From: Spirochaetaceae bacterium | GTDB taxonomy: Bacteria; Spirochaetota; Spirochaetia; DSM-27196; SKKC01 | Direction: 5' to 3' | Assembly (NCBI GenBank): GCA_003552745.1 | Contig: PUOG01000102.1 | Location: 1 to 19,124 of the forward strand | Length of the DNA: 19,124 nt | Shown: in pieces, positions 6,541 through 14,366 of the stretch | Position numbering within the stretch: position 1 is the stretch's first letter | How the letters are laid out: every line of letters starts with the position of its first letter | Position numbers and translations under genes: made by a program | The notes under the pieces: model-generated | Told to the model about the DNA's origin: nothing | Seen by the model: the letters and a program-made list of their open reading frames with translations, nothing else | Database searches by the model: none

Positions 6541-7354
6541 GTACAAACGCTCAGAGAGGCGAACGAAGCGGTAGCCTTTCTCCTCGAGCCGCGGTAACGC
6601 CCGCTGCAGTCCGTCGAGGATTGCGCTGTCGGGGGCATTCATGTGCATGAGTATGATCGAGCCGCTTCCGGCTTCGAGCAGTGCCGCCTCGATCTGCTCC
6701 GCGGAAAACATCGCTCCCTGGTCGCCCGCTACGTCGAAACCTGCGACTATGTAGCCGAGCTCGCGGGCAAGCTCAACGCATACCTCGTCGTAGTAGCCCG
6801 TTCCCGAACGGTAGAACCGAGGCGACTGCCCGGTGATCTCCTCTATCTTCTCCGCGTTCGCCTCGATTTCGCGATGCGCTTCCCGTACGCTGTCGGACCC
6901 CTTGATGCCCCAGGCGCTTTCTCCGGATACCGAGCACGGCCGATGCTCGAGCCCATGGTTTCCGATCTCGAAAAGAGGGCTGTCGGCAAGCCTGCCCGCC
7001 TCATCCGGATGGGCGTCGATCCACTCACCGGCAAGAAACAGCGTGGCGGGTATCTCTTCGATCTCGAGGTAACGGATGAGTTCCTCGTCGTAGAACGAAT
7101 TGCAGGCATCGAAGGTCAGGGCGACCTCTCGCTCGTCGGTGTCGAACGTACTGGTAACACCGTCGAGATGTGTCCCCCACTGACTCGGCTCACGCTGTTC
7201 CAGGGCCGAGAGGATCTGCTCCTTGCGCGACTGGGCGACGGCATCTGGTCTGAAGGGAGCTCCGAGCCACTCGACTCCCACACCAGCAACGGCTGCGAAG
7301 AAAAAGGGTGGCTCCAAGGATCTGCGGGTAGTGGCGGCGCACCGATCTCGACAT
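6538..7354 (-). CDS. Polysaccharide (peptidoglycan/chitin-type) deacetylase, apparent frameshift in the N-terminus
   Basis: The body of the gene (7317 to 6538, 259 codons) encodes a NodB-homology deacetylase: motif 1 LTFDACNS (residues 67-74 from 7317), motif 2 HGLEH (121-125), RSG (170-172) and C-terminal LMHMN (223-227). Such enzymes remove N-acetyl groups from cell-wall or other glycans. The usual second Asp of motif 1 is Ala here, so metal binding may differ. The best start, ATG 7354 with AAGGAG 5 nt upstream, lies in another frame and gives MSRSVRRHYPQILGATLF. Shifting +1 at the A/T run (7301-7305) joins it to FAAVAGVGVEWLGAPF and completes a basic-then-hydrophobic signal anchor. The TTG at 7317 has no ribosome binding site. 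A sequencing error, mutation or programmed shift are all possible. Confidence 0.85.
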
Positions 7355-7425
7355 CACCACTCCTTACTACCACGCCCGCGATGCGAAACGAAAGTCTCCG
7401 TCTCTGTCGTCCGTTGCGCCCTTCA

Positions 7426-7483
7426 TCGGGCGATCGGATTCCGATCGTCGACAGTGTAGTCCAGCACCCGTATAATCGCCCGA
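7426..7483. promoter_or_regulatory. Nested inverted repeats around the SDR promoter (putative operator)
   Basis: A perfect 17-bp palindrome, CGATCGGA-T-TCCGATCG (7431-7447), abuts the -35 box. A second perfect 9-bp inverted repeat, TCGGGCGAT (7426-7434) and ATCGCCCGA (7475-7483), brackets the whole promoter, its right arm running from the end of the -10 box to the start codon region. This is the arrangement of a dimeric regulator's binding sites. The regulator is not identified. Confidence 0.55.
7448..7476 (+). promoter_or_regulatory. Strong sigma70-type promoter of the SDR/ThuA pair
   Basis: TCGACA (7448-7453, five of six consensus bases) is followed by a 17-bp spacer and a perfect TATAAT (7471-7476). 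The expected start, about 7 nt downstream, falls at 7483-7485, on the GTG start codon of the SDR gene, so the mRNA should have no leader. Confidence 0.7.
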
Positions 7484-7484
7484 C

Positions 7485-8186
7485 GTGAAACAGCAACCGC
7501 GTGCGCTCTTTATAACCGGCGCCGATGGAGGGCTCGGCTTCGCCCTTGTCGAGGAGTTTCTACGCTACGACATCCACGTATTCGCCGGATTCTACCGCTC
7601 GGAAACCGGCATCAGCGATCATAGACGGGTCACACCTGTCGATCTCGATGTGAGTAAGCCGGATTCGATCCGCTCGGCCGCCACGGCGGTCGCCCGCGAA
7701 ACCGAGTCTCTGGACATTCTGGTAAACAACGCGGGCGTGCACCTGGAGGACAAACGCGTTCCGCTCGAAGAGTTGGACCTCGCGGACGGACACCTCGAAC
7801 GCAGTATGGCGGTAAACGCGTTCGGTCCACTCCGCGTCATCCAGGCATTTCTCCCGCTGCTCGAAAACGGCCGGTCGCGGCGCATCGTGAATATTACCTC
7901 CGAGGCCGGTAGTATCGGGGCGTGCCGGCGCGACCGGGAGTTCGCCTATTCCATGTCGAAGTCGGCCGCGAACATGGCCACCCGTCTGCTGAACAATTAC
8001 CTTGGACCGCGCGGATTCGGTGTGCTGGCGGTACATCCCGGCTGGATTCGGTCGGGGATGGGTGGGCCGGAGGCGGACCTCTCACCGGCGGAAGCGGCGG
8101 CTCGGGTAGCCGGGATCATTCTCGGCCCTTTTCCGGAAGACGGAACGATATATCTCGATCAAAACGGCAATAGTCTGCCGTGGTAA
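7485..8186 (+). CDS. Short-chain dehydrogenase/reductase (SDR)
   Basis: The 233-residue NAD(P)-dependent oxidoreductase has the classical SDR signatures: the cofactor-binding TGADGGLG (residues 11-18), NNAG (81-84), the catalytic Ser in NITSEAGS (136-143), Tyr155 and Lys159 in YSMSK, and HPGW (184-187) after the catalytic domain. At this length it is a single-domain classical SDR. The substrate cannot be read from the sequence. It starts at GTG 7485 with no Shine-Dalgarno, and the promoter places transcription start at that codon, so it is probably translated from a leaderless mRNA. The ThuA-like gene follows 19 bp after the stop and is probably in the same operon. The upstream palindromes suggest repression or activation by a dimeric regulator. 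Confidence 0.9.
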   Translation: MKQQPRALFITGADGGLGFALVEEFLRYDIHVFAGFYRSETGISDHRRVTPVDLDVSKPDSIRSAATAVARETESLDILVNNAGVHLEDKRVPLEELDLADGHLERSMAVNAFGPLRVIQAFLPLLENGRSRRIVNITSEAGSIGACRRDREFAYSMSKSAANMATRLLNNYLGPRGFGVLAVHPGWIRSGMGGPEADLSPAEAAARVAGIILGPFPEDGTIYLDQNGNSLPW

Positions 8187-8205
8187 AGGAAAAAGGAGAC
8201 AAGTG

Positions 8206-8844
8206 ATGCGCGCATTGATTCTTCTGGGCGGTAGTTGGCACGATTTCGAGGGGTTTGTCGCGAGTGCTCGTGACCTGTTGAGTGATTGGCAGATAGAGAG
8301 CACATACGATCTCGACCGACTGCTCCATCTCGACACCGAGCAACCCGACATCGTAATAAGCGACACCTGCTTCGCTCGCTACGGCGACGGTCGCGAGGAG
8401 CCGGGACCGTTCGGGATGAGCGACGAGCAGATTGTGGCACTTCGCGAATGGGTCCGTGCCGGCGGCGCATTTCTCCCCTACCACTCGGGAACGGTCATCG
8501 GCGATTCGAGTACCGCCCTCGCCGAGTTGGCCGGCGGTGCGTTCGTTGAACATCCTCCACAATTCTCCTTCCCGGTATACCCGGTATTCGGCGATCACCC
8601 GATTACCGAAGGCATGGACCCTTTTGTGGTGCATGACGAGTTCTACAAGGAACGACTTGCAGACCGAGTCAATGTGCACCTCATAGGCATCGACCGCGGC
8701 GTGGCGTGCCCACTCGCCTGGAGTAAATCCGAAGGTGATGGACGTGTTGCCCATATCGCGCTCGGACACTCCGAGCTTGTCTGGGAACACCCGTCGTATC
8801 AACGCCTAATGCGAAACACCATCGCCTGGCTCACGGGGCGCTAA
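8206..8844 (+). CDS. ThuA-like domain protein
   Basis: The 212-residue protein matches the ThuA-like family, which has a class I glutamine-amidotransferase-like fold. It has a beta strand start (RALILLGG), FLPYHSGT at residues 89-96, HPITEGMDPFVVHDEFY at 131-147, and a C-terminal PLAW...GRVAHIALGH (169-188) with a final HPSYQRLMRNTIAWLTG. The founding member, ThuA, acts in trehalose/sucrose utilisation, and many relatives sit in sugar-modification operons with oxidoreductases. The partner SDR fits that pattern, but the substrate is unknown. The ATG at 8206 is chosen, with AAGGAG ending 7 nt upstream (8193-8198); the adjacent in-frame GTG at 8203 is closer to it. No signal peptide is seen. Confidence 0.85.
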   Translation: MRALILLGGSWHDFEGFVASARDLLSDWQIESTYDLDRLLHLDTEQPDIVISDTCFARYGDGREEPGPFGMSDEQIVALREWVRAGGAFLPYHSGTVIGDSSTALAELAGGAFVEHPPQFSFPVYPVFGDHPITEGMDPFVVHDEFYKERLADRVNVHLIGIDRGVACPLAWSKSEGDGRVAHIALGHSELVWEHPSYQRLMRNTIAWLTGR

Positions 8845-8906
8845 CGGCACAAAATAACGGCGAAGAACCTCCGACGTTCTGCGATGCGAAGCGGCAAACG
8901 CGGTCT

Positions 8907-8932
8907 GCGGCGCGGTGGAACGCCGTTTTGTT
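8907..8932 (+). terminator. Possible intrinsic terminator after the ThuA-like gene
   Basis: A short stem, GCGGCG (8907-8912) with CGCCGT (8921-8926), closes an 8-nt loop and is followed by TTTTGTT. A longer-range pairing of AACGGCG near 8860 with CGCCGTT at 8921-8927 is also possible. The stem is short, so this is tentative. Confidence 0.35.
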
Positions 8933-8974
8933 GCGGATAATCGTCCAAAAACCCAGGTTCCCAATCGTTGCGAG

Positions 8975-9004
8975 TTGATACCTGCACGGTCGACCAGCTA
9001 CATT
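8975..9004 (+). promoter_or_regulatory. Promoter of the winged-helix membrane protein
   Basis: TTGATA (8975-8980) and TACATT (8999-9004) are separated by 18 bp. The expected start, near 9011, is within 2 nt of ATG 9013, which has no Shine-Dalgarno, so this is a second candidate leaderless mRNA in the window. Confidence 0.5.
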
Positions 9005-9012
9005 ATGGGTAT

Positions 9013-10512
9013 ATGAGCACGGCCGTGTACGAGTACAACGAGCGGAAGGTCGAGCAGCGGCTGGTCCGGACTCTCAATCGTCGCAAACGCGAAGCGACGG
9101 TAGCGGATCTGGTTGCCGAGACCGGGCTCCCCACATACCAGGTCGAAGAGACGATCAAGCGAATCGTGAACGACTACCAGGGCCATCTAAAGGTCACTGA
9201 GTCGGGCGAGGTGCTCTACCACTTTCCGCACGGCCTGCGGAATCAGGTCAGCGGATTCATCCCGAAGACGAAACGACTGCTCCGAAAGGTCGGGGCGTGG
9301 GCCGGCCGCGTACTCAAGACCGGCTTCAAGGTCTGGACGATGGTAATGCTCGTCGGCTATTTCGTTGTCTTCGTGCTTCTCATGGTGCTGGCGGTCGTCG
9401 CTTCGATGGCCGCGCAGGCAAAAGGGGGAGGCGGACGCGGAAATGTCGGCGGATTCGGCATGTTCTATCTGACGACCCGAATCGCACAGTTCTTTCTGTA
9501 CCTTTGGTTGTTCAGCGGCTCGCGACCGGATTCACGCGGGAGGAAACCGAAAGGCCCGCCATTGCACCAATCGGTGTTCGCGTTCGTCTTCGGCAGCGGC
9601 AATCCGTTGGCCGACTGGGATCAGCGCGAGCGGCGGGCGTTCATAGGGTTTCTGCGAGAGAGCTCGGGGATAGCGACGATCGAGGACGTTATGCGGCTTA
9701 CCGGTCAGTCGTACGATCAGGCTCAGATCCTGATGAACCGGATGCTGGTCGAATACAACGGCCAGCCGGAGGCCACGGAGCACGGTTCGCTCATCTACCG
9801 CTTCGACGAGGTCCTCAGGACCGCCGATCAAGGATCGGACAGCAGTCTCGGTTCCGTTTTTCAGCGCGAGATGAAGCCGCTGATCCCATTCAACAACAAC
9901 AAGTCGTCGCTCAACGGCTGGATAGGCTTCTTCAACGGATTCAATCTGCTTTTCGGCACCTACTTCACCGCTCTCACATTCGCACTACCCTCACTCACTG
10001 CCGAGGGATTCGGAGGTTTCTACCTCCTCGTCGTGGCGCTTTTTGCGCAGATTACCGCCACTCCGGCTGCGGCGGTTACCATCGTCTTCTGGGTGATGGG
10101 GCTGGTCCCGGCGGTCTTCTCGGCACTGTTCTTCATGATCCCGCTGATCAGACGTCTCAGGGAAAAGAAGCTTAACGAACGGACCCGGTACGAAAATGTT
10201 CGCAAGCGGGTACTCAATGCGATCCTCGAGTCGCCCGAGGAGGTGGATCCGGAGTTCATCGATGTCGGCGAAACTGCGGGTATAGAACCATCCCAGACAC
10301 GCGAAATCGTCCGCCGGGTTGTCTCGGAGCTCGCCGCCGAGCGCGGAGCCGAGGTTACCGAGAAACGCGCCGCGACGAACGGCCAGCCGGCCGCGTATAT
10401 CTATCACTTTTACGATATAGCACGCGAACAGGCAGACGTAGCTAAAGCACGAGAGAGTGTAGACACGAGCCGTTTCGATACAGGATCGGTCGTCTTCGAC
10501 TCAGATCAATAA
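9013..10512 (+). CDS. Multi-pass membrane protein with three winged-helix-like repeats
   Basis: No known family was recognised. The 499 residues alternate soluble and membrane parts. Winged-helix-like copy 1 is at about residues 13-72, a long hydrophobic helix at 107-134, a Gly-rich stretch at 137-148 and a second hydrophobic segment at 149-168. Copy 2 lies at about 205-264, hydrophobic segments at 302-328 and 334-380, and copy 3 at 394-468. Each copy has two or three helices with a 'D/E-V-x-x-x-T/S-G' turn and ends in a hairpin with an aromatic-Phe pattern: VLYHFPHGL, LIYRFDEVL and YIYHFYDIA. The TM2 protein at 2293 carries a fourth such copy (IVYVFPDFL). The ATG at 9013 is preferred over the TTG at 8968, which lies upstream of the promoter's start point. 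It is probably a cytoplasm-facing nucleic-acid or protein-binding membrane protein (inference). Confidence 0.78.
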   Translation: MSTAVYEYNERKVEQRLVRTLNRRKREATVADLVAETGLPTYQVEETIKRIVNDYQGHLKVTESGEVLYHFPHGLRNQVSGFIPKTKRLLRKVGAWAGRVLKTGFKVWTMVMLVGYFVVFVLLMVLAVVASMAAQAKGGGGRGNVGGFGMFYLTTRIAQFFLYLWLFSGSRPDSRGRKPKGPPLHQSVFAFVFGSGNPLADWDQRERRAFIGFLRESSGIATIEDVMRLTGQSYDQAQILMNRMLVEYNGQPEATEHGSLIYRFDEVLRTADQGSDSSLGSVFQREMKPLIPFNNNKSSLNGWIGFFNGFNLLFGTYFTALTFALPSLTAEGFGGFYLLVVALFAQITATPAAAVTIVFWVMGLVPAVFSALFFMIPLIRRLREKKLNERTRYENVRKRVLNAILESPEEVDPEFIDVGETAGIEPSQTREIVRRVVSELAAERGAEVTEKRAATNGQPAAYIYHFYDIAREQADVAKARESVDTSRFDTGSVVFDSDQ

Positions 10513-10552
10513 CCTCCCTCAACCGACACGCCCCCACAAAACAACGCGCGAG

Positions 10553-10588
10553 AAAAAAAGGGCGTCGTCCCCACTTGGGAACGACGCC
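10553..10588 (-). terminator. Intrinsic terminator of ppdK
   Basis: Read on the minus strand, a stem of 12 pairs with one mismatch (10588-10577 with 10572-10561, loop of 4) is followed directly by a run of seven T's (10559-10553). It lies 72 bp beyond the ppdK stop. There is no T-run on the plus strand, so it should not stop the convergent gene at 9013-10512. Confidence 0.9.
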
Positions 10589-10659
10589 ATAGTGCATAGT
10601 GCGCGGAGGGTGGAAGCCGGCCGGCCCCACTCTCATCCGATACAACCGCTGCGGAAACC

Positions 10660-13323
10660 TCAGCCGTTCTTGAGAACAGCGTGAGCCGCCGACAGGCGAG
10701 CGATCGGCACGCGGAACGGCGAACAGCTCACATAGTTGAGTCCGGTCTTGTAGCAGAACTCGACTGAGTTCGGCTCACCGCCGTGCTCACCGCAGATACC
10801 GACTTTGAGATCACTCTTCGTCTTGCGACCTCGCACGACACCGAGCTCGACGAGCTGGCCGACGCCGGTCTGATCGAGTACCTGAAACGGATCCTTCTCG
10901 AAGATTCCCTTTTCCACATAGAGCGGGAGGAAGTTCGCAACGTCGTCGCGCGAGAAACCCATTGTCATCTGAGTCAGGTCGTTCGTACCGAAGCTGAAGA
11001 AATCGGCGCTCTCGGCGATCTTGTCGGCCACGATCGCTGCGCGCGGCACCTCGATCATCGTACCGATGAGATAGTTGAGCTTAACCTTCTTCCTGGCGAG
11101 CACATCTTTCGCTACCGCCTCGGTGCGTTCCCGGAGCATTTCGAGCTCTTCGGACGTACCGACGAGCGGAATCATTATCTCGGGGAGCACCTTCGTGCCT
11201 GCCTGCTGCACTTCACATGCGGCGGTTACGATCGCCTCGACCTGCATTTCGTAGATTTCGGGATAACTGATGGCGAGTCGGCAACCGCGATGTCCGAGCA
11301 TGGGGTTTGCTTCGTGCAGCGAGTCGACCTTCGACTGCAGTTTGGACGCCGAGATGCCTACCTTGGAGGCAAGCTCCTTAATGCCCTGCTTCGTCTTGGG
11401 AACAAACTCGTGCAAGGGCGGATCGAGGAGGCGTATCGTCACCGGATACCCTTCCATCGCCTTGAAAATACCCTTGAAGTCCTTCTTCTGATACGGGAGC
11501 AGCTTCTTGAGCGAAGCCCGCCTGCTCTTCTCGTCTTCGGCGACGATCATCTGCTGGAAGTGGATGAGCCGTTCTTCGAAGAACATATGCTCGGTGCGGC
11601 AAAGCCCGATCCCCTCAGCGCCGAACTGCCGAGCCTTCTTCGCGTCGCCGGGCGTGTCCGCGTTGGCGCGCACGTTCATTCCGACCTGGTCGACGTTCGA
11701 ACGACGCCCCTTCAGGCGAACCTCATCCGCCCAGCCGAGGAACGTTGTCAGCTCGCCTTTGACCTTCGGCTCGACAAGCGGAAGATCGCCTTCGTAGACG
11801 TCGCCGGTCGTTCCGTCGATAGTAATGGTATCGCCTTCCTTGAACTTCTTACCGTCGAAAACGAGCGACTTACCGGTGATTTCCGCGTCCCGGCACCCGA
11901 CGACGCACGGTACACCCATGCCACGGCCGACTACCGCAGCGTGGCTGGTCATTCCGCCGGTGGAGGTGAGAACCCCTTCGGCGGCGTGCATGCCTCCGAT
12001 GTCGTCCGGCGAGGTTTCGCGGCGCACAAGCAGGACCTTCTTACCGTCGGCGACCCATTTCTCGGCGTCCTGAGCCGTGAACACGATCTGTCCGGTCGCG
12101 GCGCCCGGGGAAGCGTTGAGCCCGCGCGCGAGCACGGTTGCCCCACTCTTCGCCTTCGGGTCGATCATCGGATGGAAAACCTGATCGAGGAGATTCGGCG
12201 TTACACGTGTTACCGACTCTTCCTTCTTCAGCTTACCTTCCTCGACCATGTCGACGGCAATCTTCACCGCGGCAACACCGGTGCGCTTGCCGTTGCGGGT
12301 CTGCAAGATATAGAGAGTTCCCCGTTCGATGGTAAACTCCATGTCCTGCATATCCTTGTAGTGCGCTTCGAGGCGCTCCTTCACGTCGACAAGCTGTTCG
12401 TATACCTGCGGATTCGCTTTCTTGAGCTGCTTGAGCGGCTTCGGAGTCCGAATACCGGCGACGACGTCCTCTCCTTGCGCGTTCATGAGATACTCGCCGT
12501 AGAAGATGTTCTTCCCGGTCGACGGGTCACGCGAGAAACAGACGCCCGTTCCCGAGTCATCGCCGAAGTTTCCGAACACCATGGTCTGGACCGTCACAGC
12601 GGTTCCGATAAGACCGGTGATTTCGTTCAGTTTCCGGTACTGGATGGCGCGCGGATTGTTCCAGCTGCCGAAGACCGCCCCGATGGCACTCCAGAGCTGC
12701 TTCTTCGGATCCTGCGGGAAATCCTCTTTGGTGTGCTTCTTGTAGACAGCCTTGTACTCTTTCACGACCTCGGCAAGGTCGTCGGTATCGAGCTCGAGGT
12801 CCTCGGTGACCCCCTTCTTCTTCTTTATCTTGTCCATCGCAGCTTCGTAGTGGTGATGGTCAATACCCTTAACCACGTCACCGAACATATTGATGAAGCG
12901 ACGATAGGCGTCCCACGCAAAGCGCTGGTTACTCGATCGTTCCGCGAGCCCCTTAACCGCCTGGTCATTCAAACCAAGGTTGAGAACGGTATCCATCATA
13001 CCGGGCATAGAAGCAGCCGCACCCGAGCGGATGCTGACGAGCAGCGGATCGTTCGGATCACCGAGCTTCTTGCCCATCTTCTTCTCGAGTCGATCGAGGC
13101 TCTTCTCGACTTCCGCTTCGAGCCCCTTCGGATACTTCTGCTTGTTCTCGTAGTACTGCCGGCAGACCTCCGTAGAAATCGTGAAGCCGGGAGGAACCGG
13201 AACACCGATCTTCGACATCTCGGCGAGGTTCGCACCTTTTCCGCCGAGAAGATCCTTCATGTCGGCCGAGCCGTCGGTTTCACCCTGGCCGCTTCCGCCG
13301 AAGAAAAACACTTGTTTATCCAT
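10660..13323 (-). CDS. ppdK: Pyruvate, phosphate dikinase
   Basis: This enzyme reversibly converts pyruvate, ATP and phosphate to phosphoenolpyruvate, AMP and pyrophosphate in the cytoplasm. In anaerobes it often runs in the glycolytic direction. All three domains are present in 887 residues, the normal full length. The N-terminal nucleotide-binding domain has LLGGKGANLAEM (25-36) and PPGFTIS (44-50). The central swivelling domain has STGGMTSHAAVVGRGMG, with the phospho-carrier His461 and the adjacent Thr positions that are regulatory in plant enzymes. The C-terminal PEP/pyruvate barrel has GIGLCRTEHMF, IMIPLVGT, FFSFGTNDLTQ and CGEHGGEP. The start ATG 13323 is in the normal family position; GGGGG lies 11 nt upstream, so the ribosome binding site is not ideal. 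A strong terminator follows. It lies downstream of the sigma-factor gene with a 136-bp gap and probably has its own promoter. Confidence 0.98.
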   Translation of the reverse strand: MDKQVFFFGGSGQGETDGSADMKDLLGGKGANLAEMSKIGVPVPPGFTISTEVCRQYYENKQKYPKGLEAEVEKSLDRLEKKMGKKLGDPNDPLLVSIRSGAAASMPGMMDTVLNLGLNDQAVKGLAERSSNQRFAWDAYRRFINMFGDVVKGIDHHHYEAAMDKIKKKKGVTEDLELDTDDLAEVVKEYKAVYKKHTKEDFPQDPKKQLWSAIGAVFGSWNNPRAIQYRKLNEITGLIGTAVTVQTMVFGNFGDDSGTGVCFSRDPSTGKNIFYGEYLMNAQGEDVVAGIRTPKPLKQLKKANPQVYEQLVDVKERLEAHYKDMQDMEFTIERGTLYILQTRNGKRTGVAAVKIAVDMVEEGKLKKEESVTRVTPNLLDQVFHPMIDPKAKSGATVLARGLNASPGAATGQIVFTAQDAEKWVADGKKVLLVRRETSPDDIGGMHAAEGVLTSTGGMTSHAAVVGRGMGVPCVVGCRDAEITGKSLVFDGKKFKEGDTITIDGTTGDVYEGDLPLVEPKVKGELTTFLGWADEVRLKGRRSNVDQVGMNVRANADTPGDAKKARQFGAEGIGLCRTEHMFFEERLIHFQQMIVAEDEKSRRASLKKLLPYQKKDFKGIFKAMEGYPVTIRLLDPPLHEFVPKTKQGIKELASKVGISASKLQSKVDSLHEANPMLGHRGCRLAISYPEIYEMQVEAIVTAACEVQQAGTKVLPEIMIPLVGTSEELEMLRERTEAVAKDVLARKKVKLNYLIGTMIEVPRAAIVADKIAESADFFSFGTNDLTQMTMGFSRDDVANFLPLYVEKGIFEKDPFQVLDQTGVGQLVELGVVRGRKTKSDLKVGICGEHGGEPNSVEFCYKTGLNYVSCSPFRVPIARLSAAHAVLKNG

Positions 13324-13379
13324 AGTTCTATGTACCCCCGAAATGAGTCGCGCATGTTTAGCGTGTAAATTGCGTAGGA

Positions 13380-13408
13380 ACGGTAAAATACAAAGGCCCG
13401 CGTGTCAA
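13380..13408 (-). promoter_or_regulatory. Candidate ppdK promoter
   Basis: On the minus strand a perfect TTGACA (13408-13403) is followed after 17 bp by TACCGT (13385-13380), a weak -10. The leader would be about 50 nt. The -35 hexamer is one arm of the inverted repeat at 13403-13420. Confidence 0.4.
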
Positions 13409-13420
13409 CTTGCATTGACA
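13403..13420. promoter_or_regulatory. Inverted repeat TGTCAA-N6-TTGACA overlapping the ppdK -35 box
   Basis: Perfect 6-bp arms (13403-13408 and 13415-13420) with a 6-bp spacer. The left arm on the minus strand is the -35 box of the candidate ppdK promoter. It could be a regulator site or simply two opposed -35-like sequences. Confidence 0.45.
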
Positions 13421-13459
13421 GCGAGCCTCCATATGTAAAGCGATTTCTCCTGGATAATT

Positions 13460-14344
13460 CTATGCGATGTATGATTCGAGCAGTTGACTTCGCTTCGGAT
13501 GCTGAAGACGCTTCAAAGCCTTCTTCTCGATTTGCCGGATTCGCTCCTTGGTGAGTTTGTACCGGTCACCGATGTCTTTCAGCGAGAGCGGACTCTTACC
13601 GTTCAAGCCGAAACGATACTCGACGATCTCCGCCTCCTTCGGGGTGAGGGTAGACAGTATCGTGTTGATGTCGGTCTGCAGCGATTTCTCGAGAACCGCA
13701 TCCTCCGGGCTCTGATACGCCTCATCTTCCACGAAATCGCCGAGCTGACTCGAGTCCTTCTCCATATATACCGGTGTCTCGAGGCTCACAAGATCACGGG
13801 AGATATTGATGAGATCCGCGACGTGTTCCTTCGACATATTCAGGGTCGCGGCGACATGCTTCATCTCCTCCTCTTCGCTGCGTGTTCCGTGAATCTCCTT
13901 GCGCACTTTTTCGATCTGCACCAGCTCATTCGCACGATTCAGCGGCAGCCGTATCATTCGCGACTTTTCGCATATCGCCTTCAGAATCGCCTGTCGAATC
14001 CACCAGACAGCGTAGGAAATGAAATGGTAGCCCTTATCGACATCGAAGCGCTCTATCGCGTTCATGAGTCCGATGTTCCCTTCGCTGATGAGATCGGAAA
14101 GAGGCAACCCCTGATTCTGGTACTTCTTCGCCACGTTCACCACGAAGCGAAGATTCGCCTGCACGAGTTTGTCCTTCGCCTGCTTGTCACCGGCAGCGGC
14201 GGCTCGCGCGTAGCGTTCCTCTTCCTCCCGCGTCAGCAGCGGAATCTTGTTGATTTCTTTGAGGTACATCGAGAGGATATTCTCGTCGTCCGCGCTGCTT
14301 CTGTTCCAGGATGTTCTTCTGTCCGCGGTCTTCGTGTTTGCCAT
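13460..14344 (-). CDS. Sigma70-family RNA polymerase sigma factor (group 1/2 type, no region 1.1)
   Basis: The factor directs RNA polymerase to promoters. The 294-residue protein shows region 1.2 (MYLKEINKIPLLTREEE, about 26-42), region 2 with NLRFVVNVAKKYQNQG, DLISEGNIGLMNAIERFD and YAVWWIRQAILKAI (64-124), region 3 (about 140-215), and region 4 ending in a helix-turn-helix, LSLKDIGDRYKLTKERIRQIE (253-273). Region 1.1 of long RpoD proteins is missing, so the size matches short RpoD or RpoS-type factors. The ATG at 14344 has GAGGAG 5 nt upstream, and the in-frame GTG/ATG codons upstream lie before the predicted transcription start. A perfect sigma54 element precedes it, as in the Borrelia RpoN-to-RpoS cascade, so it may be an alternative factor under RpoN control, not the housekeeping one (inference). 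Confidence 0.93.
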   Translation of the reverse strand: MANTKTADRRTSWNRSSADDENILSMYLKEINKIPLLTREEEERYARAAAAGDKQAKDKLVQANLRFVVNVAKKYQNQGLPLSDLISEGNIGLMNAIERFDVDKGYHFISYAVWWIRQAILKAICEKSRMIRLPLNRANELVQIEKVRKEIHGTRSEEEEMKHVAATLNMSKEHVADLINISRDLVSLETPVYMEKDSSQLGDFVEDEAYQSPEDAVLEKSLQTDINTILSTLTPKEAEIVEYRFGLNGKSPLSLKDIGDRYKLTKERIRQIEKKALKRLQHPKRSQLLESYIA

Positions 14345-14366
14345 AACAACTCCTCGCCTATATAAA

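Noticed and set aside
10783..13368. 861-codon open frame on the plus strand
   Set aside because: It is the exact antisense of ppdK, a well-supported gene. The long frame is a by-product of high GC and codon bias, and its protein shows no recognisable domain.
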